A stretch of 64,000 nt of DNA, taken from Nostoc linckia FACHB-104 (GTDB lineage: Bacteria; Cyanobacteriota; Cyanobacteriia; Cyanobacteriales; Nostocaceae). The stretch lies in contig NZ_JACJQJ010000008.1 in NCBI RefSeq assembly GCF_014696615.1, positions 1 through 64,000 on the forward strand, in the 5' to 3' direction. Below the pieces are notes generated by a model. It saw only the letters and a program-made list of their open reading frames with translations, did not search any database and had not been told where the DNA came from. A program made the position numbers and the translations under genes. This document shows, piece by piece, positions 17,861-27,758 of this stretch (position 1 is its first letter; the number at the start of each line of letters is the position of its first letter).

Positions 17861-19858
17861 ATGACTGACAAAAATACACAGTGTAAAAACATCACCACTT
17901 ACACCACAACCACAACTAAATTTGTAAGTTCTACTAATTACAAATACACTAATGGATTCTTATCCAGTGCTACTGTTGATACGAATAGCGATGGAATTGT
18001 GTCTCAAAGTATCTATTACAAAAACAAATCTATATACACACAAATAGATTACGATGGGGATGGGATAATTGATGATATATTCAGTACTAACTTCTATCCT
18101 GATGGAAAAAAATCTGAATTTAGAGATGATTTGTCTGTTGCATATTTTGAAGGAAATGATGGAGATAGTGATGGAGACGGACTTACAGAATATTATATTT
18201 CCATCAACACTTACGATCGTTATGGTAATCTGACAAGTTATTTGGAGGGTACACTCTTTTCTGCATCGGGAACTCAAGTAAGGGAAGAAGGAATTTACAC
18301 TAATGTGTACGATGCTAACGGTCGTTTAATTTCTGTCATTAGAGACTATTTTATTGATGGAAATCCAGACTATATCAGTACCTATACTTATGATAGTAAT
18401 GGCTATTTAATTTCCGTTAAATTAGACTCAAATGCTGATAATAAGATAGATTTAATCACTGATTATACCTATAACACTAGGGGACAAAAAACTTCAGAAT
18501 ATAGTTATAATCCTGCTACTGGTAAAGCTCTTTCCAAAAAGTTATATACTTACGATGACAATAGTCGTCTAATTTCAGAAACTTTTGATAATCGTGCGGA
18601 TGGTATTTTAGATTATCTTAGAAGCTACACTTACGACCCTAATGGTCTTTTGATTTCAGAAAATTTTGATGATCGTGCGGATGGTATTTTAGATGTCATT
18701 TACATTTACGATAGCAATGGTAGGGTAATTGTACAAAAATTTGCTGATAATGGTGATGGTGAAATAAATTTGATCATCAGCAACACTTACGATGTTTTTG
18801 GTAACCTCAGTCATAGCAGTTATGATTACGGTGCGGATGGTAGTATTGAGTCTGAAGAAATATATACATATACATACAAAGTATTTGCCGCTAACTATGA
18901 CACCAATAATGATGGCATTATTGATCAAGTCATCAGCTATCAATACGATTTATCTACTAGACAATTAATCGCCAAAAACATTGATAGTAATAATGATGGC
19001 ACGACTGACAGCAAAATAACTTACAGTTATGCTCAGAATCAAGTTATAAAAGAGAGTATTGATAATAATCTAGATGGGATCGCAGATGATGTTTATCAAT
19101 ATAACTATGATGCTAATGGTACTTTGATTAGCAAAACCTACGACAAAGGTAATAATGGTTCAATTGAACAGACCATCTCTTACACTTACAATAGCAACGG
19201 TAAAGCAGCCACTGAAAACACTGATAATAATGGAGATGGTTTAGCTGATTTAGTAACTAACTACAGCTATGATGCTGATGGTAATCTGACAAATTCCACC
19301 ACTAATGCAGTGATCAGAACTCAATTCATCGTTGGTAGTAATTACAAAGATAGATTATCGGGGAATGATGGTCTTGATAATATTTCCGGTAACAATGGCA
19401 ATGATGAACTTTATGGTTTAGGGGGTAATGATACTCTTGATGGTGGTAACGGAAGTGATTTGCTAGTGGGTGGTGCAGGTGCAGATGTCCTCACAGGTGG
19501 TAACGGGCCTGATACATTCCGCTATGTGGCTTTGGGTGATTCTTTGTTAAGTAATTACGATAAAATTACAGATTTTAATATTAACACCGATCGCATTGAT
19601 GGCATTAATGCAGTTAGTAAGCGGAGTGTATTTCACGGAGGTACAGTCAAGAGTCTGAATGCTGATGATATTAAAGTTGTATTAACTAATAATGCTTTTG
19701 TTGCTAAAGGCGCAGCTACTTTTACTTTAAGTAATGGTGCAAGTCAACAAACATTTGTAGCACTGAATAATGCTGTTGCTGGTTTTTCGTCCGATACAGA
19801 TGCGATTATTGAGATTACTGGTTTTGCAGGTAGTTTGAATAATTTAGCGATCGCTTAA
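17861..19858 (+). CDS. RTX-type secreted protein with RHS-like repeats carrying calcium-type loops
   Basis: This 665-residue protein has no N-terminal signal peptide. Residues about 20-480 are a long array of imperfect repeats of 25-35 residues that pair an RHS/YD-like strand (YTYDSNGYLIS) with an EF-hand or thrombospondin-3-like loop of the form DxNxDGxxD. I count about 14 such loops (for example DTNSDGIVS, DYDGDGIIDD, DTNNDGIID, DNNGDGLAD). Residues about 500-555 are classic RTX nonapeptides (GGNDTLDGGNGSD, GGAGADVLTGG), followed by the usual C-terminal region (DTFRY, DFNINTDRIDG). This points to export by a type I system and folding on calcium outside the cell. No secretion genes are adjacent. 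The function may be adhesive or surface-layer-like; that is inference. Confidence 0.85.
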   Translation: MTDKNTQCKNITTYTTTTTKFVSSTNYKYTNGFLSSATVDTNSDGIVSQSIYYKNKSIYTQIDYDGDGIIDDIFSTNFYPDGKKSEFRDDLSVAYFEGNDGDSDGDGLTEYYISINTYDRYGNLTSYLEGTLFSASGTQVREEGIYTNVYDANGRLISVIRDYFIDGNPDYISTYTYDSNGYLISVKLDSNADNKIDLITDYTYNTRGQKTSEYSYNPATGKALSKKLYTYDDNSRLISETFDNRADGILDYLRSYTYDPNGLLISENFDDRADGILDVIYIYDSNGRVIVQKFADNGDGEINLIISNTYDVFGNLSHSSYDYGADGSIESEEIYTYTYKVFAANYDTNNDGIIDQVISYQYDLSTRQLIAKNIDSNNDGTTDSKITYSYAQNQVIKESIDNNLDGIADDVYQYNYDANGTLISKTYDKGNNGSIEQTISYTYNSNGKAATENTDNNGDGLADLVTNYSYDADGNLTNSTTNAVIRTQFIVGSNYKDRLSGNDGLDNISGNNGNDELYGLGGNDTLDGGNGSDLLVGGAGADVLTGGNGPDTFRYVALGDSLLSNYDKITDFNINTDRIDGINAVSKRSVFHGGTVKSLNADDIKVVLTNNAFVAKGAATFTLSNGASQQTFVALNNAVAGFSSDTDAIIEITGFAGSLNNLAIA

Positions 19859-19954
19859 CTGAGATTATTCAGTAATATGGTGCAACACGGTTCAGTGAAG
19901 GATAATTGTAGCTTGGGTTGAACGTAGTCAAACCCAACAACTAACTGAAAATTT

Positions 19955-20045
19955 TGGTTTACTCTGCGGGTTTGGGGGTTCACATACTCTACGGTAAGGC
20001 GTTCCGCCTACGACGGAAACCGCCAAGCCTGCGACCCCCTCACCG
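19955..20045. repeat. Interspersed palindromic repeat
   Basis: The stretch contains AAGGCGTTCCGCCTACGACG and a nearby CCGCCAAGCC, typical of cyanobacterial interspersed repeats, in the gap between the RTX gene and the convergent ThDP enzyme. Related GC-rich pieces occur at 14173-14217, 31489-31523 and 52146-52195. Confidence 0.55.
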
Positions 20046-20146
20046 CTGCTTGTTTACGTTCCTCATGACCGCAGATACACCCATCAAAACGCCTTTTATC
20101 TGCGTTCATCTGCGTGCATCTGCGGTTAATTATTCCAACTATAATC

Positions 20147-22360
20147 TTAATGCACTAACTCAATCGCTCTTTTCGTCAACGCCTCCGCAGTCAACCCATT
20201 AAACGCCATCAACTCACCAGCACTCGCGGTAGTTTCCCCACGCTTCCATGCAAAAGTATCGCGCTTAGAATTACTCCGCAACATAATTGGTTCCAGCATC
20301 GCCGGCGCACCACCAGTAACACCAATTAACGCATCGCCATCAAATAATTCAGCAAATTTGGCATCATCTAAGAAACCACCATCTGCTTCAGAACAAGTAT
20401 CCCATGCAGTATCATCAGGACGATATAAACGGCGGGGATTAATAACAGAAACTATCTTCGCACCAATACCTTCAGTTTCTAAAAATGCTGCTGCTTCAAA
20501 TACTGGCATTAATGTCATATCACCAATGACAGCAAACACAACTTGTTTATCGCCTGGAACTTCATGCAATACTACTGCACCGTCGCGTAAACCTTGACGA
20601 GTTTGTTCTAAAGTAGTGCGAATTGGTAAAGGTGATTTACTTGCTGTAATCACAATTCCCTTATTTTTTGTTTGCAATGCCCAGTCATAACAAGCTTGAA
20701 TACTGTTAGCATCGGGGGGGAATAATGGGAACACATTGCCAGTTCGCATTAAGGAAGCAAAATAAGCTTCGATTTCAGGACGTTGGTGAGTCCAACCATT
20801 ACGTCCTTGCTCTAATGCACCGGCAGTAAATAATGTAATTGTTGAGGGAGTTTGACGGCGCAATTCTGCCATTGCTTGAGTGACAGTTTGCCAAATTGGT
20901 AATCCGTTGATGGCAAAAGATTCGTAGGAACACCACAATGTTCTAGCACCCATTAACGATAAACCAGCAGCTAAACCAGCACAAGCATCTTCACTCAAAG
21001 GTTCATAAACTTGTCCGTTGGGTGCTTGATTATATAAGTCGTCAGTTGTGGGGTGAATAATCTTTAATGCTTGGTTAATATTGGCAATTCCAGATGCTTC
21101 GTTACCATCGGCGTTAGTTACTAAGAAATTCGGGTCTTTTTTCCCGACAATTCCTACTAATCTTCCCATTGCAGTTGTCGAAACTTTTGGTTCGCCACCT
21201 ACTGCATATTCTTCTAAAGGTAATTCGCCTAAGTCTGGTAATGGTAATTCAAATTCTGTTACCACGGTTTTCGCAGCAGGGCCACCACCAGCACGTTCGG
21301 CGTTTGTCCGCACAATTTGCCAAGCTTCCGCAGTTAAAGCACGTTCTTTTAAAGCGCTGACAATATGGGGAGCATCTAACGTATCTTTAGGATAAAGGTT
21401 GTGAGATTTTGCACCTCTGGCGTGAACTCCCGCACCTTTGAGTTGTTTAATGATGAAGACTGTCAGCTTACCACTCAAAGCAGAACGTGCTGCTTTATCG
21501 ACTCCCAAAAGTACAGCTTTGGTGAAGGCTAGACGCTGCTCAAAGGAGAAGGCGCTACTATCAACATAATCGCCAGTTTGGTTTTGGTCGTCAAATTCCT
21601 TAGCATCGACTAACACAACTTCGGCAAAACCATTACCTTGCCAGTATGCTGTCATCTGTTCGTTGGTTTTCAGAGAAACCATACTGTGATGTTCTTGGCT
21701 GTAACCGTTCCACACCAGCACTGGTAAGAAGTTAGTAACGCTGGGATAAGCAGTGTTAAAGTGAGCCATTGAACTCATGATATAAGGTTCACCTAACCCA
21801 CCATCCCCCAGGGTGAAGGGGAATAATTTATCTTTATGCAGCAGTGCGGCGGACATGGCGAAGTGTTGCCCTTGTCCTAAAGGCCCTGCAGGTGCGAGAA
21901 TACCGGGTATGTAACCGGAAAGATGCCCTAACAGTCCATGCTTTTCGCGGAAGCGATCGCGCAATTGTTGGACAGTCAAAATACCCATATCCTCTAAAGA
22001 GCGATCGAGGAACATGGCACTATAAAATCCAGGGGCGTGGTGACCGACTTCCGTAATAATGTTTTTGTACCCTAACATGACCAGAGCCGCGTAAGCTTCC
22101 GCTTGGCTAGCAAATCCACCAGGGTGACCAGAAGCTTTACTACCTGTGATTTGTAGCGTCAGGTAACGTAGAGCATCGGCAGCCAGTAAAGTTTGATATA
22201 CGGCTACTGGATCATTCGGATCTGCGATCGCTACTTTGCCTGATTCTATAGCAGGGTTTGCACCATAGGTTTCAAAACCTGGTAACGCTTCGCCAAAATA
22301 TTGAATTCCTTCGCAAAAATTAGGAAGCGCTGAAGATGCTTTAGGCGTGGTTGCTGTCAT
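20147..22360 (-). CDS. Phosphoketolase/transketolase-superfamily ThDP enzyme
   Basis: This 737-residue enzyme binds thiamine diphosphate. The N-terminal half has SKASGHPGG, a GHHAPGFYSAMF segment, and the ThDP-motif region GDGGLGEP followed by PVLVWNGYS. The C-terminal half has SYESFAI, GWTHQRPEIEAYF and FPPDANSI, which line up with phosphoketolase segments (SCYEAF, HQDPGF, LPPDAN). It is shorter than classic phosphoketolases of about 790-820 residues and lacks their GDGEAETGP motif, so it is a divergent member. If active as a phosphoketolase it would split xylulose-5-P or fructose-6-P to acetyl-P. A transketolase-like activity cannot be excluded. It is a single gene, with its promoter opposite CYP110. 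Confidence 0.8.
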   Translation of the reverse strand: MTATTPKASSALPNFCEGIQYFGEALPGFETYGANPAIESGKVAIADPNDPVAVYQTLLAADALRYLTLQITGSKASGHPGGFASQAEAYAALVMLGYKNIITEVGHHAPGFYSAMFLDRSLEDMGILTVQQLRDRFREKHGLLGHLSGYIPGILAPAGPLGQGQHFAMSAALLHKDKLFPFTLGDGGLGEPYIMSSMAHFNTAYPSVTNFLPVLVWNGYSQEHHSMVSLKTNEQMTAYWQGNGFAEVVLVDAKEFDDQNQTGDYVDSSAFSFEQRLAFTKAVLLGVDKAARSALSGKLTVFIIKQLKGAGVHARGAKSHNLYPKDTLDAPHIVSALKERALTAEAWQIVRTNAERAGGGPAAKTVVTEFELPLPDLGELPLEEYAVGGEPKVSTTAMGRLVGIVGKKDPNFLVTNADGNEASGIANINQALKIIHPTTDDLYNQAPNGQVYEPLSEDACAGLAAGLSLMGARTLWCSYESFAINGLPIWQTVTQAMAELRRQTPSTITLFTAGALEQGRNGWTHQRPEIEAYFASLMRTGNVFPLFPPDANSIQACYDWALQTKNKGIVITASKSPLPIRTTLEQTRQGLRDGAVVLHEVPGDKQVVFAVIGDMTLMPVFEAAAFLETEGIGAKIVSVINPRRLYRPDDTAWDTCSEADGGFLDDAKFAELFDGDALIGVTGGAPAMLEPIMLRSNSKRDTFAWKRGETTASAGELMAFNGLTAEALTKRAIELVH

Positions 22361-22558
22361 GCTGAATACCTTAAAAGGATGAGGAGAAACTGGAGATGCT
22401 CGTCCAAATTAACAAAAATTTTACAACTTCCAGGTTGTAACAGTTTATTGCACTTTCGCAACACAAAGATAAGCAGCTTCTATGAGTCATTCCAAAAAAT
22501 TTAATGTTTTTCTTTGTGCTTCATTGGCAAAACAGAAATAAACCACAAGACCAAGCCT

Positions 22559-23932
22559 ATGAAACTACCCAACGGCCCGAAATCTCCAGCGTTTGTCCAG
22601 ATGCTTCAGTGGATTTTCCAACCCATGCCGTTTATGGAGGCTTGTGCCGAACGCTATGGCGATATTTTCACTATGCAATTAAATCCGCCTGTGGTGTTTG
22701 TGAGCAACCCTGAGGCGCTACAGCAAATTTTAACTAGCGATACCAAGGAATTTGAAGCCCCCAGCGATTGGAACAAAGTTTTTGAACCCATGCTAGGGAA
22801 AAATTCTGTAATTACAGTCAGTGGGGAAGTACATCGCCGTCAACGCCAGTTATTAATGCCGCCGTTTCACGGTGATAGAATGCGTACTTACGGCCAAGTG
22901 ATTAACGATGTCACAGCGCAAGTAATTAGCCAATGGGAAATAGGCAAAACCTTCTGTGCTAGGTCAGCTATGCAAATCATTACCATGCGGGTGATTATGC
23001 AAGCTGTATTTGGATTATACGAAGGGCCACGCGCCCAAGAGTTAGAGCAAGTTTTAGCAACAATGCTCAACGAAAACTCCCCCTTAAGGGTAGTTGAACT
23101 TTATTTTCCGGCTCTCCGCCTAGATTTTGGCCCTCGCAGTTCTTGGGGAAGATTCCTCCGCCGCAGAAAGCGAGTACATCAACTCCTTAATGAAGAAATT
23201 CAGGAACGGCGTGAAAATCCCGACCCATCGCGCACAGATATCCTCAGCTTACTTATGGCGGCGCGTGATGAAGCAGGGGAAGCCATGACTGACGAAGAAA
23301 TACGCGATGAATTAATGACGCTGTTAACTGCAGGACATGAAACCACAGCCACAGCCCTGACTTGGGCATTGTACTGGATTCATAAATTACCATCAGTTCA
23401 GCAAAAACTAGTACAAGAAATCGATAGTTTGGGTGAGAAATCAGACCCCAGTAGCGTTTTTAAATCCCCATATCTCAACGCTGTCTGCTGCGAAGCCTTG
23501 CGGATTTATCCAGTGGGAATGCTGACTTTTCCACGTGTAGTTAAAACACCCGTGTCTTTATGTGGTCATGACTTAGAACCCGGCACAATCGTACTTGGTT
23601 CCATTTATCTCACCCATCAACGCGAAGATTTATACCCACAACATCAAGAATTTCAACCAGAAAGATTTTTAGAACGTCAATTTTCACCTTACGAATTTTT
23701 GCCTTTTGGCGGTGGTGCAAGACGCTGTATAGGCATGGCATTTGCCCAATTTGAAATGAAAGTAATACTAGCAAAAATTCTCTCAAGTTGGGATTTGGCA
23801 TTAGTTGATCAGAATCTTGAGATTCTTCCAAAGCGTCGTGGTTTAGTTACAGGGCCAAATCGCAGCATTCAATTAATAGCAAAAAAACAGCATCAGCTAC
23901 CATCTCGGACTTTAGAATCAAGTAGCATTTGA
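22559..23932 (+). CDS. Cytochrome P450, CYP110 family
   Basis: This 458-residue soluble P450 has all family motifs in place: the oxygen-activation helix AGHETTA (residues 258-264), ExxR at Glu312-Arg315, the PERF segment, and the haem loop FGGGARRCIGMAFA with ligand Cys390. The opening MKLPNGPKSP is characteristic of cyanobacterial CYP110 proteins, which act on fatty acids, alkanes or terpenes. The substrate is unknown here. I choose the ATG at 22559 over an in-frame start at 22514, because the extra 15 residues are not like the family. No ferredoxin or synthase genes are adjacent. Confidence 0.92.
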   Translation: MKLPNGPKSPAFVQMLQWIFQPMPFMEACAERYGDIFTMQLNPPVVFVSNPEALQQILTSDTKEFEAPSDWNKVFEPMLGKNSVITVSGEVHRRQRQLLMPPFHGDRMRTYGQVINDVTAQVISQWEIGKTFCARSAMQIITMRVIMQAVFGLYEGPRAQELEQVLATMLNENSPLRVVELYFPALRLDFGPRSSWGRFLRRRKRVHQLLNEEIQERRENPDPSRTDILSLLMAARDEAGEAMTDEEIRDELMTLLTAGHETTATALTWALYWIHKLPSVQQKLVQEIDSLGEKSDPSSVFKSPYLNAVCCEALRIYPVGMLTFPRVVKTPVSLCGHDLEPGTIVLGSIYLTHQREDLYPQHQEFQPERFLERQFSPYEFLPFGGGARRCIGMAFAQFEMKVILAKILSSWDLALVDQNLEILPKRRGLVTGPNRSIQLIAKKQHQLPSRTLESSSI

Positions 23933-24020
23933 AGTCTGAAATTATCCTATTCAACGTAGATGGTAATAATTTTTACTTCATTTTTCATCTTTTCTCAACT
24001 TTAACATAGGCGATCGCACT

Positions 24021-24042
24021 GGCACAGCAATGCTGTGCCTTT
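24021..24042 (+). terminator. Hairpin after CYP110
   Basis: GGCACAG-CAATG-CTGTGCC is followed by TTTAAAA. The rest of the 347-bp gap 23933-24279 is AT-rich, with no gene seen. A related hairpin follows the methyltransferase at 62250-62278. Confidence 0.55.
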
Positions 24043-24279
24043 AAAATATGTTGGGTTGCAATACTTGAGAAGCAAATACTTTACTTCAATCACCATTGTG
24101 TAAGTTTCTGCTGAAGGAAGATAGATTATCACCTCATGAAAATGTGCATTTTATACATGGAATTTTTGGAAGATTTAACAACATTTTAAACAAAACAAAA
24201 TCTGTCTTTAGCAAGAAGTAAATTAACCTTGAATAAAAAGAAACTGAATAAGTCTGTTTAGTCATTAAACATATTTGCA

Positions 24280-25290
24280 ATGAAACCTGAAGTCTCTGTA
24301 ATTATTCCCTCATATAATACTGAAAATTATATTTATCAGGCTATAGATTCAGCCTTAAACCAAACTCTAAAAAATATTGAAATAATTGTGGTTGATGATG
24401 CCTCTACTGATGGTACATTAAATGTATTAAAAAATTTTAATGATCAGCGATTAAAGATATTAGTCAACCAAAAAAATATTGGTGTAGCAGGTACGCGTAA
24501 TCGCGCTTTAAAAGTAGCTAAAGGTCAATGGGTTGCTGTTCTTGACTCTGATGATTGGTATGCACCGGAGCGATTAGAAAGACTTTTACAGGTGGCATAC
24601 TCAGAAGACGCTGACATGGTTGCAGATGATTTATATTTTATAGAAGATGGACAAGACTACCCCTGGAGTACATTAATTAGTCAAAGTGGTGAGTCTATTA
24701 ACCAAGTAAAATTAATCGAACCAGCACTTTTTGTAGAAACAGATATGTATGGTCAACAGGGTTTACACCTTGGTCTGTCAAAACCTATATTTAAACGAGA
24801 TTTTTTAATTAGTAATAATATTGAATACGATGAAAGACTAACCATAAATGAAGATTTTTGGCTAGCTTTGCAATGTTTAGTATATAGAGCCAAATTTATA
24901 TTGCTACCAGAACAATATTATTTTTATCGCTCTCGTTCAGGTTCGTTAGCGTCTTCAGTGTCTGCAGGAGTGAATAAAAACCTTGTAAATCTTGAACTAA
25001 CTTGCCAGAAAATTCAAGATTTTATGAAACTGAAAGATATAATCAATTGCCATCCTAATTTAGCTCAAGCTTTATCTAAAAAACTTAAAATTAGCCAAAA
25101 ACATTTAGATTATTATCGTGTTGTTACGACTCTTAAAAAAAGGCAATATTTAAATTTTTTCAGGCAAATAACATCCAATCCATATTTCTTTATTCATCTT
25201 ATTTTCAGGCTTCCAGGCATAATTAAGAGGAGAATTCAATATTATATTTTAGGTGATAAATCTACATTTAGTCTGGCACATTTAAAATAA
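24280..25290 (+). CDS. Family 2 glycosyltransferase
   Basis: This 336-residue GT-A fold enzyme has the N-terminal motif VSVIIPSYNTENYI, VVDDASTDGT (Asp39/Asp40) and the metal/nucleotide-sugar motif VLDSDDW (Asp89, Asp91, Asp92). A later TINEDFWLALQ segment supplies the likely catalytic acidic pair. The C-terminal 100 residues are basic and contain hydrophobic stretches that may associate with the membrane. It probably transfers a sugar onto a polysaccharide or lipid, but donor and acceptor are unknown. It is a lone gene with low GC content compared with its neighbours, as is common for surface-polysaccharide genes. No cluster of other glycosyltransferases surrounds it. Confidence 0.88.
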   Translation: MKPEVSVIIPSYNTENYIYQAIDSALNQTLKNIEIIVVDDASTDGTLNVLKNFNDQRLKILVNQKNIGVAGTRNRALKVAKGQWVAVLDSDDWYAPERLERLLQVAYSEDADMVADDLYFIEDGQDYPWSTLISQSGESINQVKLIEPALFVETDMYGQQGLHLGLSKPIFKRDFLISNNIEYDERLTINEDFWLALQCLVYRAKFILLPEQYYFYRSRSGSLASSVSAGVNKNLVNLELTCQKIQDFMKLKDIINCHPNLAQALSKKLKISQKHLDYYRVVTTLKKRQYLNFFRQITSNPYFFIHLIFRLPGIIKRRIQYYILGDKSTFSLAHLK

Positions 25291-25394
25291 AAAAATTAGG
25301 CATGAAAATCAGCGATATTTTAATTAAAAATATTATCTCCATCGAACTCACATTAAATGCGATCGCTAATCTCTATCTCCTTGCGATCAAAATT

Positions 25395-25422
25395 AGAGGG
25401 GTAGTTTTACAACCACCCCTCT
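25395..25422. terminator. Hairpin between GT2 and ndhD 3' ends
   Basis: AGAGGGGTAGT (25395-25405) and ACCACCCCTCT (25412-25422) pair with one mismatch. The hairpin lies between convergent genes and could serve both strands; neither side has a long T-run. Confidence 0.5.
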
Positions 25423-25473
25423 AATCCCCTCATATTTAGAATTTACTTGCAGCACCCTTAGAGAAAAATATAA

Positions 25474-27090
25474 TTACTCAGTAATATTAACCAAATTATC
25501 TACTTGAGAAGCAGCTAATGTTGGAGCTTGAAACAGACGTGAATAGAGGCTAGATGGTTCTTGGTGAGCCACAACTGGTAGAACTTGGCGTGCATGAGCA
25601 GCTAATTCTACTGTCTTCACATCATAAGTTTGAGTGATTAATTTGGGATACAAACCAATTCCGATGATGGGAACTAAAAGACAAGCAGTAATAAACAGTT
25701 CGCGAGGTTTAACATCAGGAATGAAGTTATCTAAATGTAACTCTTCGCTTTGCTTACCATAGAACACTTGACGCAACATCGACAGTAAGTAAATCGGAGT
25801 TAAAATTACACCTACTGCTGATAGCAGTACAACTACAACCTTAAAGCTAGAACTGTAAACATCGCTGCTAGCAATACCCAAGAACACCATCAATTCACCG
25901 ACAAAGCCACTCATTCCAGGTAAAGCTAAAGAAGCCATTGAACCGGCTGTAAATAAAGCGAAGGTGCGGGGCATTACTTTACCCATACCGCCCATTTTAT
26001 CCATCATCAAGGTGTGGGTACGTTCGTAAGTCACACCAGACAAGAAGAACAAGCTAGCAGCAATTAAACCGTGAGAAACCATCTGGAGAACAGCGCCGCT
26101 GATCCCAATTTCTGTATAGGAAGCAATCCCAATTAACACAAACCCCATGTGGGCAATTGAAGAGTAAGCCAACCGACGTTTGAGGTTTGTTTGAGCAAAG
26201 GCGCAACAAGCACCGTAAACAATATTTACTACACCCAAGATTGCCAACACTGGCGCAAAGGTAACATGGGCATTAGGTAACATTTCAATGTTGAAGCGGA
26301 TTAGTGCATAACCACCCATCTTCAGCAACACACCAGCCAAAATCATGGAACCAGGTGCAGATGCTTCACCATGTGCATCAGGTAGCCAAGTATGTAGAGG
26401 AAAAATTGGCAGTTTCACGCCAAAGGCAATTAAGAAACCCGCGTAAACTAATAATTCCAAAGCTTGAGAATAATTCTTCATTCCCAGAGCCGCCATATCA
26501 AAGGTGACGGTGTCTCCAGAAAATGCCATTGCAAAACCAGCTACCAAGATAAATATTGATGCGGCAGCAGTGTAGAGAATAAACTTAGTAGCAGCGTAGC
26601 GGCGGTTTTGTCCACCCCAAATTGAAATCAGCAGGTACACAGGTACTAGCTCGATTTCCCACATTAAAAAGAACAATAATAAATCTTGGGCAACAAACAC
26701 GCCAAGCTGGGCGCTGTACATTACCAGCATTAATCCATAAAATAAACGCGGCTTGTTGGTAACTTTCCAAGCCGCGAAAATTGCGAGGGTGTTAATTAAA
26801 CCGGTAAGTAACACTAAAGGCATTGATAAGCCATCAACTGCTACAGACCAATTCAAACCTAACTGTGGTACCCAAGAATATTTTTCTACTAGTTGGAAAC
26901 TTGAACTTTGAAAGTCATAGTTATGCCAAAAGGCATAAATCATTAGTGCAAAGTCTGCTAGCGCTACTCCTAAACCATACCAGCGGACTGTTTTACCTTC
27001 TTTATCGGGGATAAAGGGGATGGCTATTGATGCCATCAGGGGCAAGAGAATTATGGCGGTTAGCCAAGGAACTTGAATAGGACTCATCAC
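25474..27090 (-). CDS. ndhD: NAD(P)H-quinone oxidoreductase subunit 4 (NdhD)
   Basis: This 538-residue protein of about 14 transmembrane helices belongs to the proton-translocating antiporter-like subunits of NDH-1. It has the expected conserved segments: [17 protein letters not shown] with the key Glu of the entry channel, [30 protein letters not shown], and [19 protein letters not shown] with conserved Lys residues, plus [16 protein letters not shown]. It sits in thylakoid membranes and takes part in respiration and cyclic electron flow. The sequence fits the D1/D2 respiratory clade better than the D3/D4 CO2-uptake clade, since no ndhF3 or cup genes are near. That subtype is inference. Confidence 0.93.
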   Translation of the reverse strand: MMSPIQVPWLTAIILLPLMASIAIPFIPDKEGKTVRWYGLGVALADFALMIYAFWHNYDFQSSSFQLVEKYSWVPQLGLNWSVAVDGLSMPLVLLTGLINTLAIFAAWKVTNKPRLFYGLMLVMYSAQLGVFVAQDLLLFFLMWEIELVPVYLLISIWGGQNRRYAATKFILYTAAASIFILVAGFAMAFSGDTVTFDMAALGMKNYSQALELLVYAGFLIAFGVKLPIFPLHTWLPDAHGEASAPGSMILAGVLLKMGGYALIRFNIEMLPNAHVTFAPVLAILGVVNIVYGACCAFAQTNLKRRLAYSSIAHMGFVLIGIASYTEIGISGAVLQMVSHGLIAASLFFLSGVTYERTHTLMMDKMGGMGKVMPRTFALFTAGSMASLALPGMSGFVGELMVFLGIASSDVYSSSFKVVVVLLSAVGVILTPIYLLSMLRQVFYGKQSEELHLDNFIPDVKPRELFITACLLVPIIGIGLYPKLITQTYDVKTVELAAHARQVLPVVAHQEPSSLYSRLFQAPTLAASQVDNLVNITE

Positions 27091-27758
27091 TTATGACAAT
27101 CGTTTTGCGTTTTTGCTTTTAATTGCAGTATATGAACCAATTTGTACTTTTGTAAACGTAATTTATCCCTATACTAGCAAATCTTTAGATTTTGATAGAG
27201 ATAAATACTCATCTGTTTTGCCGTTCACCATTCTAATTGTAAAGTTTTGCAACGTCAATGTGGGGTGAATCTTTCTATTTATTTGATTTAAATATTTATA
27301 GAGAATGTGAAAATTCCATAAAAAAGGCGGCTGTGCCACCTTTTTGGTTAGATATATGATTATGTCGAAGGTGAGATATTTGGCTGTTATATATGGAGTG
27401 AACCTTGTAACAGTAGCCAAATAAAGAACTTGATAAGTATTAATTACTAAGGAGTGTGTACTCGCTTTATTATGAAGCTAGCCGATTCTTCTCTCCATAG
27501 TTTTTGATTCACAAGTCAAGGCGAATGGTGAAGTGTACCAGAAGAAAGCAGAAGAACTAGGGGAACAGAGGAGAGAAGTTTTCAGTTTATATATAGATGC
27601 ACGACGTAACGCACCCACTTTCGCAAGATTTAGATACCCGACTTTTCCAAAAAGTCGGGTATCTGGACACTGGACATCTGCTTTTGCTTCAGTAAGTCTT
27701 ATTCCACCCTATACGTATTTCAGCAATCAAATATGAACCCTAATAGGTATTGCTGAGC
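27091..27758. other. Intergenic region with a strong hairpin
   Basis: These 668 bp hold no convincing gene. A perfect 15-bp stem with a 3-base loop lies at 27632-27646 and 27650-27664 (AGATACCCGACTTTT and its complement). This is a common cyanobacterial intergenic palindrome built around an ACCCGACTTTT core. It is downstream of the lipoprotein gene on the minus strand. Confidence 0.6.

Noticed and set aside
27169-27420. 83-codon minus frame upstream of ndhD
   Set aside because: AT-rich composition and no domain or ribosome site.
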